Assembly: GCA_001543005.1 (NCBI GenBank)
Contig: LFLB01000010.1
Location: 1 to 64,000 of the forward strand
From: Candidatus Spongiihabitans thiooxidans
Lineage (GTDB): Bacteria; Pseudomonadota; Gammaproteobacteria; Arenicellales; Poriferihabitantaceae
Length of the DNA: 64,000 bases
Direction: 5' to 3'
The notes below the pieces were generated by a model, which ran no database searches, was not told the DNA's origin, and saw only the letters and a program-made list of their open reading frames with translations. This document shows positions 53,919 to 62,904 of the stretch, in pieces. Every line of letters begins with the position of its first letter. The first letter of the stretch is position 1. The position numbers were made by a program, and so were the translations under genes.

Positions 53919-55034
53919 TCAGGTAAATTCAGCCAATATCTGCTTCCCAATAAATTCATAGCGCCACCCTTCCAGCAATGGAATATTTGTTTTTCCGGCA
54001 ATCAATGCTTCGATATCATTTCGGTTGGCCAGTATTGACTCACTTATATTGACTTGCCCAGCAATGCTTTTTAGTTTATTCATAATTGCCTTAACCCGCT
54101 CTCTTTGCTGTTTGTCCAACGGCGCATTTTTTTTCCAAATCGGATTGACGCCATCATTCGTGCACGTATTAGATTTTGGCGCATTAGATTTGAGGACACC
54201 CAGAATCGCTGCCCCGGAATTCCTGACCACCCCGGCATTAACCGATTCAATCCCGGAAAGTATCGCCAGGCTGGCGGGTTGGCGGATACATATATCCGTC
54301 AATGCACGAGTAGATAAAATCCATTCTCGTGGTCGATTTCTTTGCTGGGCTTTGCGCTCACGCCAAATCGATAGTGCCTTTGCACTTTGTTGATACCGGA
54401 TTGGAATTTTCGCCCCGCCCTTTAAACGCTTCCACGCATCTTCTGGGTTAATTAGATAATTCTTTAATTTCAAGACCCTCCCGCATTCATCGTGGTGCCA
54501 AGCCTGGCACCCGGATTCAGATAACTGACGGCCAAGAAACTCTTGTAGTCGATCGAGATAATTCACATCATCAATTGCATATTGCAGTTGTGCAGGCGAC
54601 AACGGTCGTGCCGACCAATCGGTGCGCGTATGCGACTTCTCCAACCTTACCTGGCAAATCGATTCCACCAACGCCGCATAACTGACTTGCTCACCATATC
54701 CGCAAAATGCTGCCGCGATTTGGGTATCATACAAATTGCAAATCGGATCATCGAGCCGCTGGTCCAATGCCTCCAGATCCTGACGGCAGGAGTGGATAAT
54801 TTTGATAATATTTTTATCGGCGAATACTTCTTGTAACGGAATTAGATCTTCGATGGCTAACACGTCAATACAAAATCCTTCTGATTCTGTCCGCATCTGA
54901 ATTAGACACAGCAAAGGATAATAGGTTTTTTCTCTAAGAAACTCGGTGTCCACTCCGATCCACTTTGATTTTTTCGCAGCGCAAATACATTCATCCAGCG
55001 CATGGCGATTCGAGATTAGTTTAATTTTTGTCAT
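53919..55034 (-). CDS. rnd: Ribonuclease D
   Basis: 3'-5' exoribonuclease of the DEDD type that matures tRNA 3' ends. The exonuclease domain has GVDTEFLREKTYYPLLCLIQ (first D and E), a mid-domain HSCRQDLEAL, and YAIDDVNYL (last D with the tyrosine). Two HRDC-like helical regions follow. I take the ATG at 55034 (MTKIKLISN), since the earlier ATG at 55055 has no ribosome site. About 371 residues, typical for RNase D. Confidence 0.93.
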   Translation of the reverse strand: MTKIKLISNRHALDECICAAKKSKWIGVDTEFLREKTYYPLLCLIQMRTESEGFCIDVLAIEDLIPLQEVFADKNIIKIIHSCRQDLEALDQRLDDPICNLYDTQIAAAFCGYGEQVSYAALVESICQVRLEKSHTRTDWSARPLSPAQLQYAIDDVNYLDRLQEFLGRQLSESGCQAWHHDECGRVLKLKNYLINPEDAWKRLKGGAKIPIRYQQSAKALSIWRERKAQQRNRPREWILSTRALTDICIRQPASLAILSGIESVNAGVVRNSGAAILGVLKSNAPKSNTCTNDGVNPIWKKNAPLDKQQRERVKAIMNKLKSIAGQVNISESILANRNDIEALIAGKTNIPLLEGWRYEFIGKQILAEFT

Positions 55035-55078
55035 GCAACTAATGGTATCATCCAAACAAAAAATTAACTGCCTTATTG

Positions 55079-55594
55079 ATGCCTAAAACAGTCCAAACAT
55101 TAATTCAAATCTGCCTGTTCAAGGCAAAGCCTCAGGATCTCGAGGCTTCTGTAAATCTGTTGATTTTGGCAGTTGCCGCAACTCTTGGATTATTTATTAT
55201 CAGGAATAATCACCTTATAGAGGATGACATTCTCTTTATTTCTTTGGTCCAGGTGGGATTGCCGGGTCTTGGATTAAAGCTTCTGCTTGTTCTGTTTTCA
55301 AAACCCGAGCGTTGGCTACAATCCGCTACCGCATTGTACGGTTGCTCTGCTTTGCTGTTGCTTATCATTATTCCATTTATCATGATGTCCGATGGTAGCG
55401 AGTTATCACAAAGCAATCTCTCTTTGACGAAAATTCCAATCATTGTATCCAGTCTCTGGCACTTCATGGTTATAATTTTCATTTTCCGCGAAACACTGGA
55501 AATAGGTCTAGTACGGGCATTTTTCATTGCATTGGTTCTTGAGCTATCTTTTGCAACCATATTATTGAAACTATTCGGAGATCAACTTCTGTGA
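55079..55594 (+). CDS. Membrane protein of unknown function
   Basis: About 171 residues with five predicted hydrophobic segments (LLILAVAATLGLFII, VGLPGLGLKLLLVLF, CSALLLLIIIPFIMM, SSLWHFMVIIFIF and AFFIALVLELSFATILL). No catalytic motif is present. It resembles short Yip1-like membrane proteins in layout but I cannot name the family. The stop overlaps the GTG start of mpl, so it is probably translationally coupled to it. This suggests a role related to the cell envelope. Confidence 0.75.
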   Translation: MPKTVQTLIQICLFKAKPQDLEASVNLLILAVAATLGLFIIRNNHLIEDDILFISLVQVGLPGLGLKLLLVLFSKPERWLQSATALYGCSALLLLIIIPFIMMSDGSELSQSNLSLTKIPIIVSSLWHFMVIIFIFRETLEIGLVRAFFIALVLELSFATILLKLFGDQLL

Positions 55595-57051
55595 AAGTTT
55601 TTATCGCCGGGATTTGCGGGACATTTATGGCGGGCATTGCTCAGTTAGCTAAAGCCAGCGGCCATGAAGTGACCGGCTGTGACAGTAACGTGTATCCGCC
55701 CATGTCCACGCTATTGGAGTCCGAGCAGATTGAAATTTATGAAGGTTATGACCCAAAGCATTTAAAACACGCTGAAATAAATAGACATTGCGATCAGGTT
55801 GTCATCGGCAATGCCCTTTCAAGGGGAAATCCAATGGTGGAAGCCGTTTTGGATCACAACTATTCCTATCAATCCGGCCCACAATGGTTGCACGACAATC
55901 TGCTACGCAATCGCAAGGTAATCGCTGTGGCCGGCACCCACGGAAAAACGACAACCTCGGCGATGCTCTCCTGGATAATGCATGTATGTGGCAAAAATCC
56001 TGGGTATTTAATCGGTGGCAAATCGGGGAATTTTTCAAAATCCGCAGAACTCGGGCGAAGCGAATGGTTTGTTATTGAAGCCGACGAATACGATACTGCT
56101 TTTTTCGATAAACGCTCGAAGTTTGTTCATTACAATCCCGGCATCGTGGTATTGAGTAATCTGGAATTTGATCACGCCGATATTTTTGACGATCTCAATC
56201 AAATCAAGACCCAGTTCCAGCACTTGATAAGAATTATTCCGTCCGTTGGTTCGGTTATCGCCAATGCCGACGATCACAACATTGCCGATGTTCTGGACCT
56301 GGGTTGTTGGAGCAAAATTGTTCCCTTTTCAATTCACAATCGAAACTGTCTTTGGTTCGCTGACCAGCTAACTCAGGATTTCTCCAGTTTTGAAATTTAT
56401 CATCAGAACCAATCCGGGCGCAAACCCAGCGGACGGGTAGAATGGTCCTGCATTGGTCAACACAATATGCAAAATGCGTTGGCAGCTATCGCCGCAGCCT
56501 GCTCAGCGGGTATTGAAGTCAGCCATGCATGCGAAGCATTATCAACTTTTAAGGCCACAGAGCGTCGACTTCAGTTGCTATTTAACAAAAAAAACGTATT
56601 GCTATACGACGATTTCGCCCACCACCCCACCGCCATTGCGCTAACTATTGATGCCATCAAATCGAAATACCCTAAACATAAAATTATTGCTGTGGTTGAG
56701 CTACGCTCCAATACCATGAAAAAGGGTTGTCACGGCGATGTATTAGGCCAATCCTTCAATAACGCGGACACCACCTTCATCTATCAACCTGGCGCACTGG
56801 ACTGGCAACCGCAGACACTAAATACCAGAACAAGTTTACGGATTTGTGAAAACAAAGAAGATTTAATCAGTAACATTGCCAGGGAACTTGATTTGAGGAT
56901 AACCAAAAATAGCGTTATTATTTGTATGAGTAACGGCGGGTTTGATGGCATACCCAAGGCCTTGCGGGAACACTTGCAAGCGAAATTTGTCCAACCCGAA
57001 CAATTTAATTGCCACGCCCTGAAATTGACACCCGAAATTAACTTACCATAA
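55591..57051 (+). CDS. mpl: UDP-N-acetylmuramate:L-alanyl-gamma-D-glutamyl-meso-diaminopimelate ligase
   Basis: Peptidoglycan-recycling Mur ligase that attaches the tripeptide to UDP-MurNAc. The 486 residues begin with a Rossmann start (KVFIAGICGTFMAGIA). The ATP P-loop GTHGKTTTSAMLSW is near residue 113, and DDFAHHPTAI and NGGFDGIPKAL are typical of Mpl rather than MurC. It uses a GTG start overlapping the previous stop. The length is slightly above that of MurC, as expected for Mpl. Confidence 0.93.
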   Translation: MKVFIAGICGTFMAGIAQLAKASGHEVTGCDSNVYPPMSTLLESEQIEIYEGYDPKHLKHAEINRHCDQVVIGNALSRGNPMVEAVLDHNYSYQSGPQWLHDNLLRNRKVIAVAGTHGKTTTSAMLSWIMHVCGKNPGYLIGGKSGNFSKSAELGRSEWFVIEADEYDTAFFDKRSKFVHYNPGIVVLSNLEFDHADIFDDLNQIKTQFQHLIRIIPSVGSVIANADDHNIADVLDLGCWSKIVPFSIHNRNCLWFADQLTQDFSSFEIYHQNQSGRKPSGRVEWSCIGQHNMQNALAAIAAACSAGIEVSHACEALSTFKATERRLQLLFNKKNVLLYDDFAHHPTAIALTIDAIKSKYPKHKIIAVVELRSNTMKKGCHGDVLGQSFNNADTTFIYQPGALDWQPQTLNTRTSLRICENKEDLISNIARELDLRITKNSVIICMSNGGFDGIPKALREHLQAKFVQPEQFNCHALKLTPEINLP

Positions 57052-57062
57052 AAAATTTAGAC

Positions 57063-57767
57063 ATGAATATCCAAAGCAAACCTGGTTCACTGTTTGTAAC
57101 CCCAGCCGCACTGCGCACTATACTGCTCACTATATTGTTAGGCTTATTGCTAACGTTGAGTATCGCAAAGGTGCGCGCACAGGCGGAACCGTTTATCGAG
57201 GGCGGGCACTATGAACTGCTTGACCAAGTTCAGCCGGTGCAAACGGGAGACAAAATAGAGGTCGTGGAAATGTTCTGGTATCGATGCCCGCATTGCTTTC
57301 GGCTTGAGCCATACATCGTTGAGTGGCGAAAAAATATGCCCGAAAATGCGCAATACGTGCCGATCCCTGCTTTATTGGGCCCACAATGGAAATTCCATGC
57401 CAGAGTGTATTATACGTTTGAAGTCCTTGGTGTCGTGGAGCAACTGCATGGCAAATTATTCTCATCAATTCATGTGCAGAAACTAAAGATTGATTCGGTA
57501 GATAAACTTGCTGATTGGGCTGCGGAAAATGGGGTGGATCGCCAGTCTGTTATTGACGCCTTTAGCTCTTTCGCAGTGGAAAATAAACTTAACTTCGCAA
57601 ATGTGATGACTAGAAAGTATGGCATTTCCGGAGTGCCGTCGATCATTGTGGATGGTCGTTATAGAACCAATGTCACCTACGCGGGTAGTTATGAAAAATT
57701 GATGGAAGTGATCGATTTTCTTATCGAAAAAGCCGCTCAGGCCAGAGCGAATAACCCGGCAAATTAA
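57063..57767 (+). CDS. dsbA: Thiol:disulfide interchange protein DsbA
   Basis: Periplasmic oxidase that puts disulfides into secreted proteins. A signal peptide (LRTILLTILLGLLLTLSIAKVRAQA) is followed by a thioredoxin fold with an inserted helical domain. The active site is CPHC in FWYRCPHCFRLEPYIVEW, and the cis-proline loop is GVPSIIVDG. It would be needed for maturation of exported haem and cysteine proteins such as DsrJ. It lies 11 bases after mpl, so it is probably co-transcribed. Confidence 0.94.
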   Translation: MNIQSKPGSLFVTPAALRTILLTILLGLLLTLSIAKVRAQAEPFIEGGHYELLDQVQPVQTGDKIEVVEMFWYRCPHCFRLEPYIVEWRKNMPENAQYVPIPALLGPQWKFHARVYYTFEVLGVVEQLHGKLFSSIHVQKLKIDSVDKLADWAAENGVDRQSVIDAFSSFAVENKLNFANVMTRKYGISGVPSIIVDGRYRTNVTYAGSYEKLMEVIDFLIEKAAQARANNPAN

Positions 57768-57811
57768 ACCGGTGCGTAGAGGTTGTTGAAACACGCAACC
57801 CGTGTCGCCCA

Positions 57812-58615
57812 ATGACTACGCAGAATAAGCCAGCGATACATGGCCATCGCGGCGGTGCCGGCAAACTGCGACCGGAAAATACCCTGTCGGCGATTGCATA
57901 CGGATTGCAACATGGCGCCGATGGTATCGAGGTGGATTTATGCGTGACCGCAGACCATGTCGTCGTGTTGCGCCACGACCTATGGATAGAAATCAAGGGC
58001 CAGGGCAACACCCCTATTTATAGCCCGATTTACAGTTTGTCGCTGGAAAAGCTGGGGCAAGTCGATGAGCGAATACCGACCCTGGATGAATGTGTCGAGC
58101 TGATTTTCCAACACAACAACGCTATCCTCAATCTGGAAATGAAGAGCAAGCCTGGCAAACCAGGCTGGACTCCTGAATCCGAGCGCTATGTTTCTCTGGT
58201 CTTAAAAAAACTTGAAAGTCTAGCGTTCCCTTTGGAGCGCGTTTTTTTGCAAAGTTTTGATTGGCGATTGATGCAACTGGCAAAACAACAACGTCCAAAC
58301 TTGAAAATTGGATTGTTGACAAAGAAAAAATTAAAAGGATATTCCTGGATTCACCAGAACGGCAACAAGCGGCGAACCTCAATCAGAACTGCCACCTTGC
58401 CGAAGAGGGTTAAGAAAAATGGCGGCGATGTATGGGCGTGCGACCATCGTGAATTAACCGAACCGTTGCTGCAGGAAACCCATGATCTCTGCTTGGAGGT
58501 TTATGCGTGGACGGTCAACGAAGAACGGGATATCGAGAGAATGGCCAGGTTAGGCGTGGATACCATCATCACTGATTATCCTGAACGGTGCCGAGCGGTG
58601 CTTGGCGATGAGTAA
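57812..58615 (+). CDS. Glycerophosphodiester phosphodiesterase
   Basis: Cleaves glycerophosphodiesters such as glycerophosphocholine to glycerol-3-phosphate. The family start GHRGGAGKLRPENTLSAI carries the catalytic HRG and E residues, followed by GADGIEVDLCVTADHVVVLRHD with the metal site. The C-terminus has YAWTVNEERDIERM and GVDTIITDYPE. No signal peptide is seen, so it should be cytoplasmic (UgpQ-like). The 267 residues are slightly longer than UgpQ. It starts 44 bases after dsbA. Confidence 0.93.
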   Translation: MTTQNKPAIHGHRGGAGKLRPENTLSAIAYGLQHGADGIEVDLCVTADHVVVLRHDLWIEIKGQGNTPIYSPIYSLSLEKLGQVDERIPTLDECVELIFQHNNAILNLEMKSKPGKPGWTPESERYVSLVLKKLESLAFPLERVFLQSFDWRLMQLAKQQRPNLKIGLLTKKKLKGYSWIHQNGNKRRTSIRTATLPKRVKKNGGDVWACDHRELTEPLLQETHDLCLEVYAWTVNEERDIERMARLGVDTIITDYPERCRAVLGDE

Positions 58616-58692
58616 CGGTATCAGCGAACGGCAACGCTATCCGCTGGAGTATTGGTTCCTGAGCAGTTTGCATAAAGGCAACCAGCGTTAAT

Positions 58693-59721
58693 CTAGGATC
58701 GCTTTCTTAAGTTATGCTGCTCGATTTCCAAAACAGCCTCGACCAGTTTATGGACCTCGTGCGGGTTCGGTTCTTTGACTTGTGCATGAAACATTTTGTT
58801 GCGGATGCCGTACAAGTAGCCTAACCACAACTTCACAGGCTCCAGAGATGAAGTCTTCCCTCCCTGCGACAAGGCTTCAGCGAAATCGCGCAAAGACGGT
58901 TTCGGATGTTTCTTCTCCGGTGCGCCCTCCTCCGCCAAGCGCACGGCTTCCCCTTCCACGCCCTCGGACCGCGCCCATTCTTTCACATTCTCTTCCAGCG
59001 CATAACATCCAACCAGCGCTGCCAGATGGTTGTTAACACCGTAAAGAGCGCTGGCCAACCGTGCCGAAGAGAGACGGCGTAGCGGTGCCACCAGGTTTTT
59101 GGCACGCAATTGAAGCATAAATTCATCGCTCTCAAACGCTTGCTTGATCTCCGGGTTATCCGTTTCGCCCGTGCCGCACATATACTCTAAAACCCACAAG
59201 GCCATGTCGGCCTCGGCCGCGGTAGAAAACTGATAGTGATCACGGATAGATCGAAGATTGCATAAATAATTCAGATATGTTTCCACGGCATCTCGTCCAC
59301 TGTGCAGGTCAAGTATAAACGCAACCGGTGGGGTCAACATTCCAAATGAATCGGGGCGGATGAATCTCAGCATGATGGATACCAATTCAATTTGCCGAAA
59401 CACCTTGAGCAGGTCCTGGATCGCAGCCTCTTCTTTTGGCGTGCCTTCGTTGCCCTTCGACAATTGATGCAAGTTAAAAGAAACCTCTTTCTCTTCCATG
59501 GCCAAGTCGTTAACCGAAGGGAACAGCCAATATGTGCGAAACCAACTTTCTTGGTCGGCACATTTTTTGAAATGTCGGATAAGCTGCCCAACGCTTACTT
59601 TCTGCGTTCGCAGAGGTTCGGCCTCGTGTTCAATGGCGTGCAAGTCGGGGGCACACCCAAACTGCTGCACGCTGACCTTGGGAAACTGCGCCAAACAATC
59701 ATGCAGGTAGGTCTTGGTCAT
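58693..59721 (-). CDS. Unknown protein with possible HEPN-type C-terminal motif
   Basis: A 342-residue helix-rich soluble protein with no domain that I recognise. Near the C-terminus, YLYGIRNKMFHAQ contains an R-x4-H arrangement (RNKMFH), the pattern of HEPN RNases and of related helical proteins in toxin, CRISPR and abortive-infection systems. It also contains a proline/lysine-rich linker (APEKKHPKPSLRDF). Only one motif supports the HEPN idea, so this may equally be an ordinary helical bundle. It is monocistronic, between the glycerophosphodiesterase and the mmsA genes. Confidence 0.7.
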   Translation of the reverse strand: MTKTYLHDCLAQFPKVSVQQFGCAPDLHAIEHEAEPLRTQKVSVGQLIRHFKKCADQESWFRTYWLFPSVNDLAMEEKEVSFNLHQLSKGNEGTPKEEAAIQDLLKVFRQIELVSIMLRFIRPDSFGMLTPPVAFILDLHSGRDAVETYLNYLCNLRSIRDHYQFSTAAEADMALWVLEYMCGTGETDNPEIKQAFESDEFMLQLRAKNLVAPLRRLSSARLASALYGVNNHLAALVGCYALEENVKEWARSEGVEGEAVRLAEEGAPEKKHPKPSLRDFAEALSQGGKTSSLEPVKLWLGYLYGIRNKMFHAQVKEPNPHEVHKLVEAVLEIEQHNLRKRS

Positions 59722-59799
59722 GTTCTTTCGCCTCCTCTTTCAGCCTATACTGCGCGCATTGGATAGGGCTATTTTAGATTGAGTCGCGGATGTCGCCGC

Positions 59800-61338
59800 T
59801 CAATGCTCCCCCCCAGCCTTGAAATTAAACACCGCGCCGGAGCGGATGCCGGAGGGCCAGCGTGAGGTGATGGTTTTGAGGCGGGTGTAGAAGCGCACGC
59901 CTTCGGGGCCGTGAATCGCATGATCACCGAACAACGAGCGTTTCCAGCCGCCGAAACTATGGAACGCCATCGGTACTGGAATCGGCACGTTGATGCCGAC
60001 CATGCCGACTTGGATGCGGTTGGCAAAGTCGCGCGCGGCGTCGCCATCGCGGGTGAAAATCGCCACACCATTTCCATACTCGTGCTGGTTAATCATCTTC
60101 ACCGCTTGGTCGTAACTGTCGGCGCGCACGATACTCAGCACTGGCCCAAAAATTTCATCGGTATAGATGCTCATGTTGGTTTTAACATTATCAAAAATAG
60201 TGGCACCGACGAAGCAACCTTTTTCCGACCCCGCAACCACCGTCCCGCGGCCATCGCGCACCAGCGTTGCGCCTTCTTCCAAACCCTTTTCGATATAACC
60301 CTCAATACGCACTTTGGCCTCCGGATTTATCACCGGCCCCATTTCAGAATCGGCCTGGGTATAAGGGCCGATTTTGAGCGCGTCCAATTTCGGCAGCAAT
60401 TTTTCAATCAACGCATCGGCAGGCGCATCGCCCACAGACACCACCACGGAGATCGCCATGCAGCGTTCGCCGGCGGAGCCATAGGCCGCGCCCATCACCG
60501 CATCGGCAGCCTGGTCCATATCTGCATCGGGCATCACCACCATGTGGTTTTTCGCGCCGCACAAGGCTTGCACGCGTTTGTTATGAGCGGTGCCGGTGTG
60601 ATAGATGTATTCGCCGACGGCGGTCGAGCCGACAAAACTTAGCGCCTGCACACGCTCATCCGTCAGCAATGTATCAACCGCTTCCTTGTCGCCATTGACC
60701 ACATTAAGCACGCCATCAGGCAGTCCCGCTTGTTTCATTAACTCACCCAAAAGCAAGGAACAGGACGGATCGCGCTCCGAAGGCTTGAGCACAAACGTAT
60801 TACCGCAAGCAATAGCCACGGGGAACATCCACATCGGCACCATCGCTGGAAAATTAAACGGCGTAATACCGGCGCAAACACCCAACGGCTGACGCACACT
60901 CCAGCAATCCACGCCGCGGGCCACGCTGCCGGAATGTTCCCCCTTGAGCATCTGGGAAATTCCACAGGCGAATTCAACCACCTCCAACCCGCGGGTAATC
61001 GAGCCTTTGGCATCGTCCAGGGTTTTCCCATGTTCAGAAGAAACCGCTTCGGCGAGTTCGTCCATATGTGATTTAATTAGCTCCCGAAACGAAAACATAA
61101 CCTGAGCGCGGCGCCCGGCTGGCGTGGCCGCCCACTCGGGGAAAGCATCCTGTGCAATACCAATTGCCTGCTTGACCTCGGCGCTGCTGGCTAAGGGAAC
61201 TTGTTTAACAACAACCCCGAGAGCAGGGTTGTATATGTCGCCAAATCGTCCGTTTTGACCCGGAGTTTTTTGTCCATTTACAAAATGGTGCAGTTTTTCA
61301 TAATGTCGTTTTTCGATTTCAATTGACTCTTGTTTCAT
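59800..61338 (-). CDS. mmsA: Methylmalonate-semialdehyde dehydrogenase (CoA-acylating)
   Basis: Acylating aldehyde dehydrogenase of valine/inositol catabolism that makes propionyl-CoA or acetyl-CoA from (methyl)malonate semialdehyde. The start at 61338 (MKQESIEIEKRHYEKLHHFV) gives 512 residues; an in-frame extension to 61488 has no homology to the family. The catalytic cysteine is in YGSAGERCMAISVVV, the family-typical AGERCMA. The FVGSTAVGEYIY and ITPFNFPAMVPMWMFP segments are NAD-binding. It sits next to methyltransferase-type genes at 61379 and 62902. Confidence 0.93.
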   Translation of the reverse strand: MKQESIEIEKRHYEKLHHFVNGQKTPGQNGRFGDIYNPALGVVVKQVPLASSAEVKQAIGIAQDAFPEWAATPAGRRAQVMFSFRELIKSHMDELAEAVSSEHGKTLDDAKGSITRGLEVVEFACGISQMLKGEHSGSVARGVDCWSVRQPLGVCAGITPFNFPAMVPMWMFPVAIACGNTFVLKPSERDPSCSLLLGELMKQAGLPDGVLNVVNGDKEAVDTLLTDERVQALSFVGSTAVGEYIYHTGTAHNKRVQALCGAKNHMVVMPDADMDQAADAVMGAAYGSAGERCMAISVVVSVGDAPADALIEKLLPKLDALKIGPYTQADSEMGPVINPEAKVRIEGYIEKGLEEGATLVRDGRGTVVAGSEKGCFVGATIFDNVKTNMSIYTDEIFGPVLSIVRADSYDQAVKMINQHEYGNGVAIFTRDGDAARDFANRIQVGMVGINVPIPVPMAFHSFGGWKRSLFGDHAIHGPEGVRFYTRLKTITSRWPSGIRSGAVFNFKAGGEH

Positions 61339-61378
61339 GGGGTTTTTCCTTCCGATAACTAGGTAAAATGAATGACGT

Positions 61379-62431
61379 TTATACGCTTCGGGCGGCGGCA
61401 CTAAGGTTTCGCAATTTAGCCATAGCAAGATCTCTGCCAAGCAGTCCCAAACCGCAATCCGGGGCCGCCAGCAAACGCTCGGCATCAATATGCTCCAGTG
61501 CCGCCTGTAAACGCTCTCTGATCTCTTCTACCGGCTCCACCCTGCTTTTCGCAATCGCCACCGCACCAAATATTATCGCCGTATTTGTAAAATGCTCGAG
61601 TAACGACAGGTCATTGTGTCGATGAGCATCCTCCAAAGATACAACGTCGATGGCGGAATCCTCGATCGCGTCTGCGATCTGGAAATAGGAATCAGGGTCG
61701 GCTTTCGGATAGTCAGTGCGGTCTAACTTGTCCGGATAACCGCAGCACATATGCACCGTGCGAGTCACGTGACCAGGACAACCGTGGAAGGCTTTTTCCA
61801 GATTTTCAAAACCATAGTCCAGCGCATTTTTCGGATTGCGCGCGAATACCGGCTCATCAATTTGAATGTGTCTGCATCCCGCGTCCGCCAAGGCTAAAAC
61901 TTCAAGATTTAATGCCTCGGACAAATCCGACCCTAGCTTTTTTAGGTCATTGTAATAAAGATCCGAATTGGTGTCGCTAATGGTCATCGGCCCAGGCAAG
62001 GTAATTTTTAGCGGCTTGTCGGTGTATGCCTGAGCCGTTTTCCAGTCCTTTACGATGTACGGTTGTTTCACCGAAACCGCACCGACGATGGAGGGCAACT
62101 TGGCCGAATAGGCGCCGCCACGCACTTCTTTTTCGGTCAAATTAACGAAATCGAACCCATGCAAATGTCGGCAATGGTAATGAATATAGTTTTCACGAAT
62201 AATTTCTCCGTCGGTTGGAATATCGATTCCGCATTCCACTTGCTCGGTTACCGCTTGCTTGATGCCTTTCTCAATAATCTCAGGCGCATCCGGCCCCAAT
62301 GCCGCCATTGCGTCCAGCCATTGTTTGGTTGGATCCGCGCTATCCGGACCAGCCGGGTGATTGAACCAGTCCGGTAATTTAACGTAATCCGGTTTCGGAT
62401 ACGCGCCAATACATGTCGTTAATAAACTCAT
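61379..62431 (-). CDS. Core-MetE-like methyltransferase (cobalamin-independent methionine synthase C-terminal domain)
   Basis: A 350-residue protein consisting only of the catalytic MetE barrel. The zinc-binding pattern is present: HMCCGYPDKL near 230 (His and Cys) and a C-terminal cysteine in AAPDCGLGLLGRDLA. IQIDEPVFARN corresponds to the methionine synthase IDEPA loop. Stand-alone MetE barrels transfer methyl groups to homocysteine or other thiols from folate, corrinoid or methylamine-type donors. Neighbouring mmsA and a dimethylglycine dehydrogenase-like gene hint at one-carbon or betaine metabolism. The substrate is not known. Confidence 0.82.
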   Translation of the reverse strand: MSLLTTCIGAYPKPDYVKLPDWFNHPAGPDSADPTKQWLDAMAALGPDAPEIIEKGIKQAVTEQVECGIDIPTDGEIIRENYIHYHCRHLHGFDFVNLTEKEVRGGAYSAKLPSIVGAVSVKQPYIVKDWKTAQAYTDKPLKITLPGPMTISDTNSDLYYNDLKKLGSDLSEALNLEVLALADAGCRHIQIDEPVFARNPKNALDYGFENLEKAFHGCPGHVTRTVHMCCGYPDKLDRTDYPKADPDSYFQIADAIEDSAIDVVSLEDAHRHNDLSLLEHFTNTAIIFGAVAIAKSRVEPVEEIRERLQAALEHIDAERLLAAPDCGLGLLGRDLAMAKLRNLSAAARSV

Positions 62432-62850
62432 TTTATTCTCGTGTGTTATTTTGGTTTACGAATTTTAGAGTTGAGCGCATTCCCGAATTCGGTGATGTGG
62501 TCGCAAATTTTTATACCCGTTTAGTATATCAGGATGGCTGGAGAGAACACCAAAGGTTTCAGAACTTATGTAGCTTCAGCATCAATATTTGGCAGCTCAG
62601 CGTTTTGAATTGCTTTATATGCAGAGTTTGGTTGCCTTTGCATCATTTTCGAGCAGATTCATATTCAATACCCCAACACCAAATCCGCGGGAATGACAGT
62701 ATAAAAAACAGGGAATCAGGACCAGCATTGTCACGTTGGTTGCAACAATATAAAACATCATAACTGCCCTCTCATTTGGATGCTCCCAACCCGCCAGATT
62801 ATACACACTGGCGCGATTAAACAGGTCGCAGACCGCGACTCGTCTTTTTG
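62432..62850. other. Non-coding region between two minus-strand genes
   Basis: No gene was seen. A 63-codon minus-strand frame (62615-62806) has no ribosome site or known motif and is probably chance. The stretch directly before 62431 should hold the promoter of the MetE-like gene. Confidence 0.5.
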
Positions 62851-62904
62851 CTCTTATCTTTTGCTCTTGGGCTTTTACTCTTATCTTTTACTCTTGGGCT
62901 GTTA
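62851..62904. repeat. Two-copy 27-base tandem repeat
   Basis: CTCTTATCTTTTGCTCTTGG begins a 27-base unit at 62851-62877 that recurs at 62878-62904 with two mismatches. The second copy reaches into the stop of the DMGDH-like gene. It is T-rich on the plus strand and could affect termination of that gene. Confidence 0.75.

Noticed and set aside
62615-62806. Minus-strand ORF of 63 codons with a hydrophobic segment
   Set aside because: No ribosome site; the tail looks like random translation. Not enough to call a gene.
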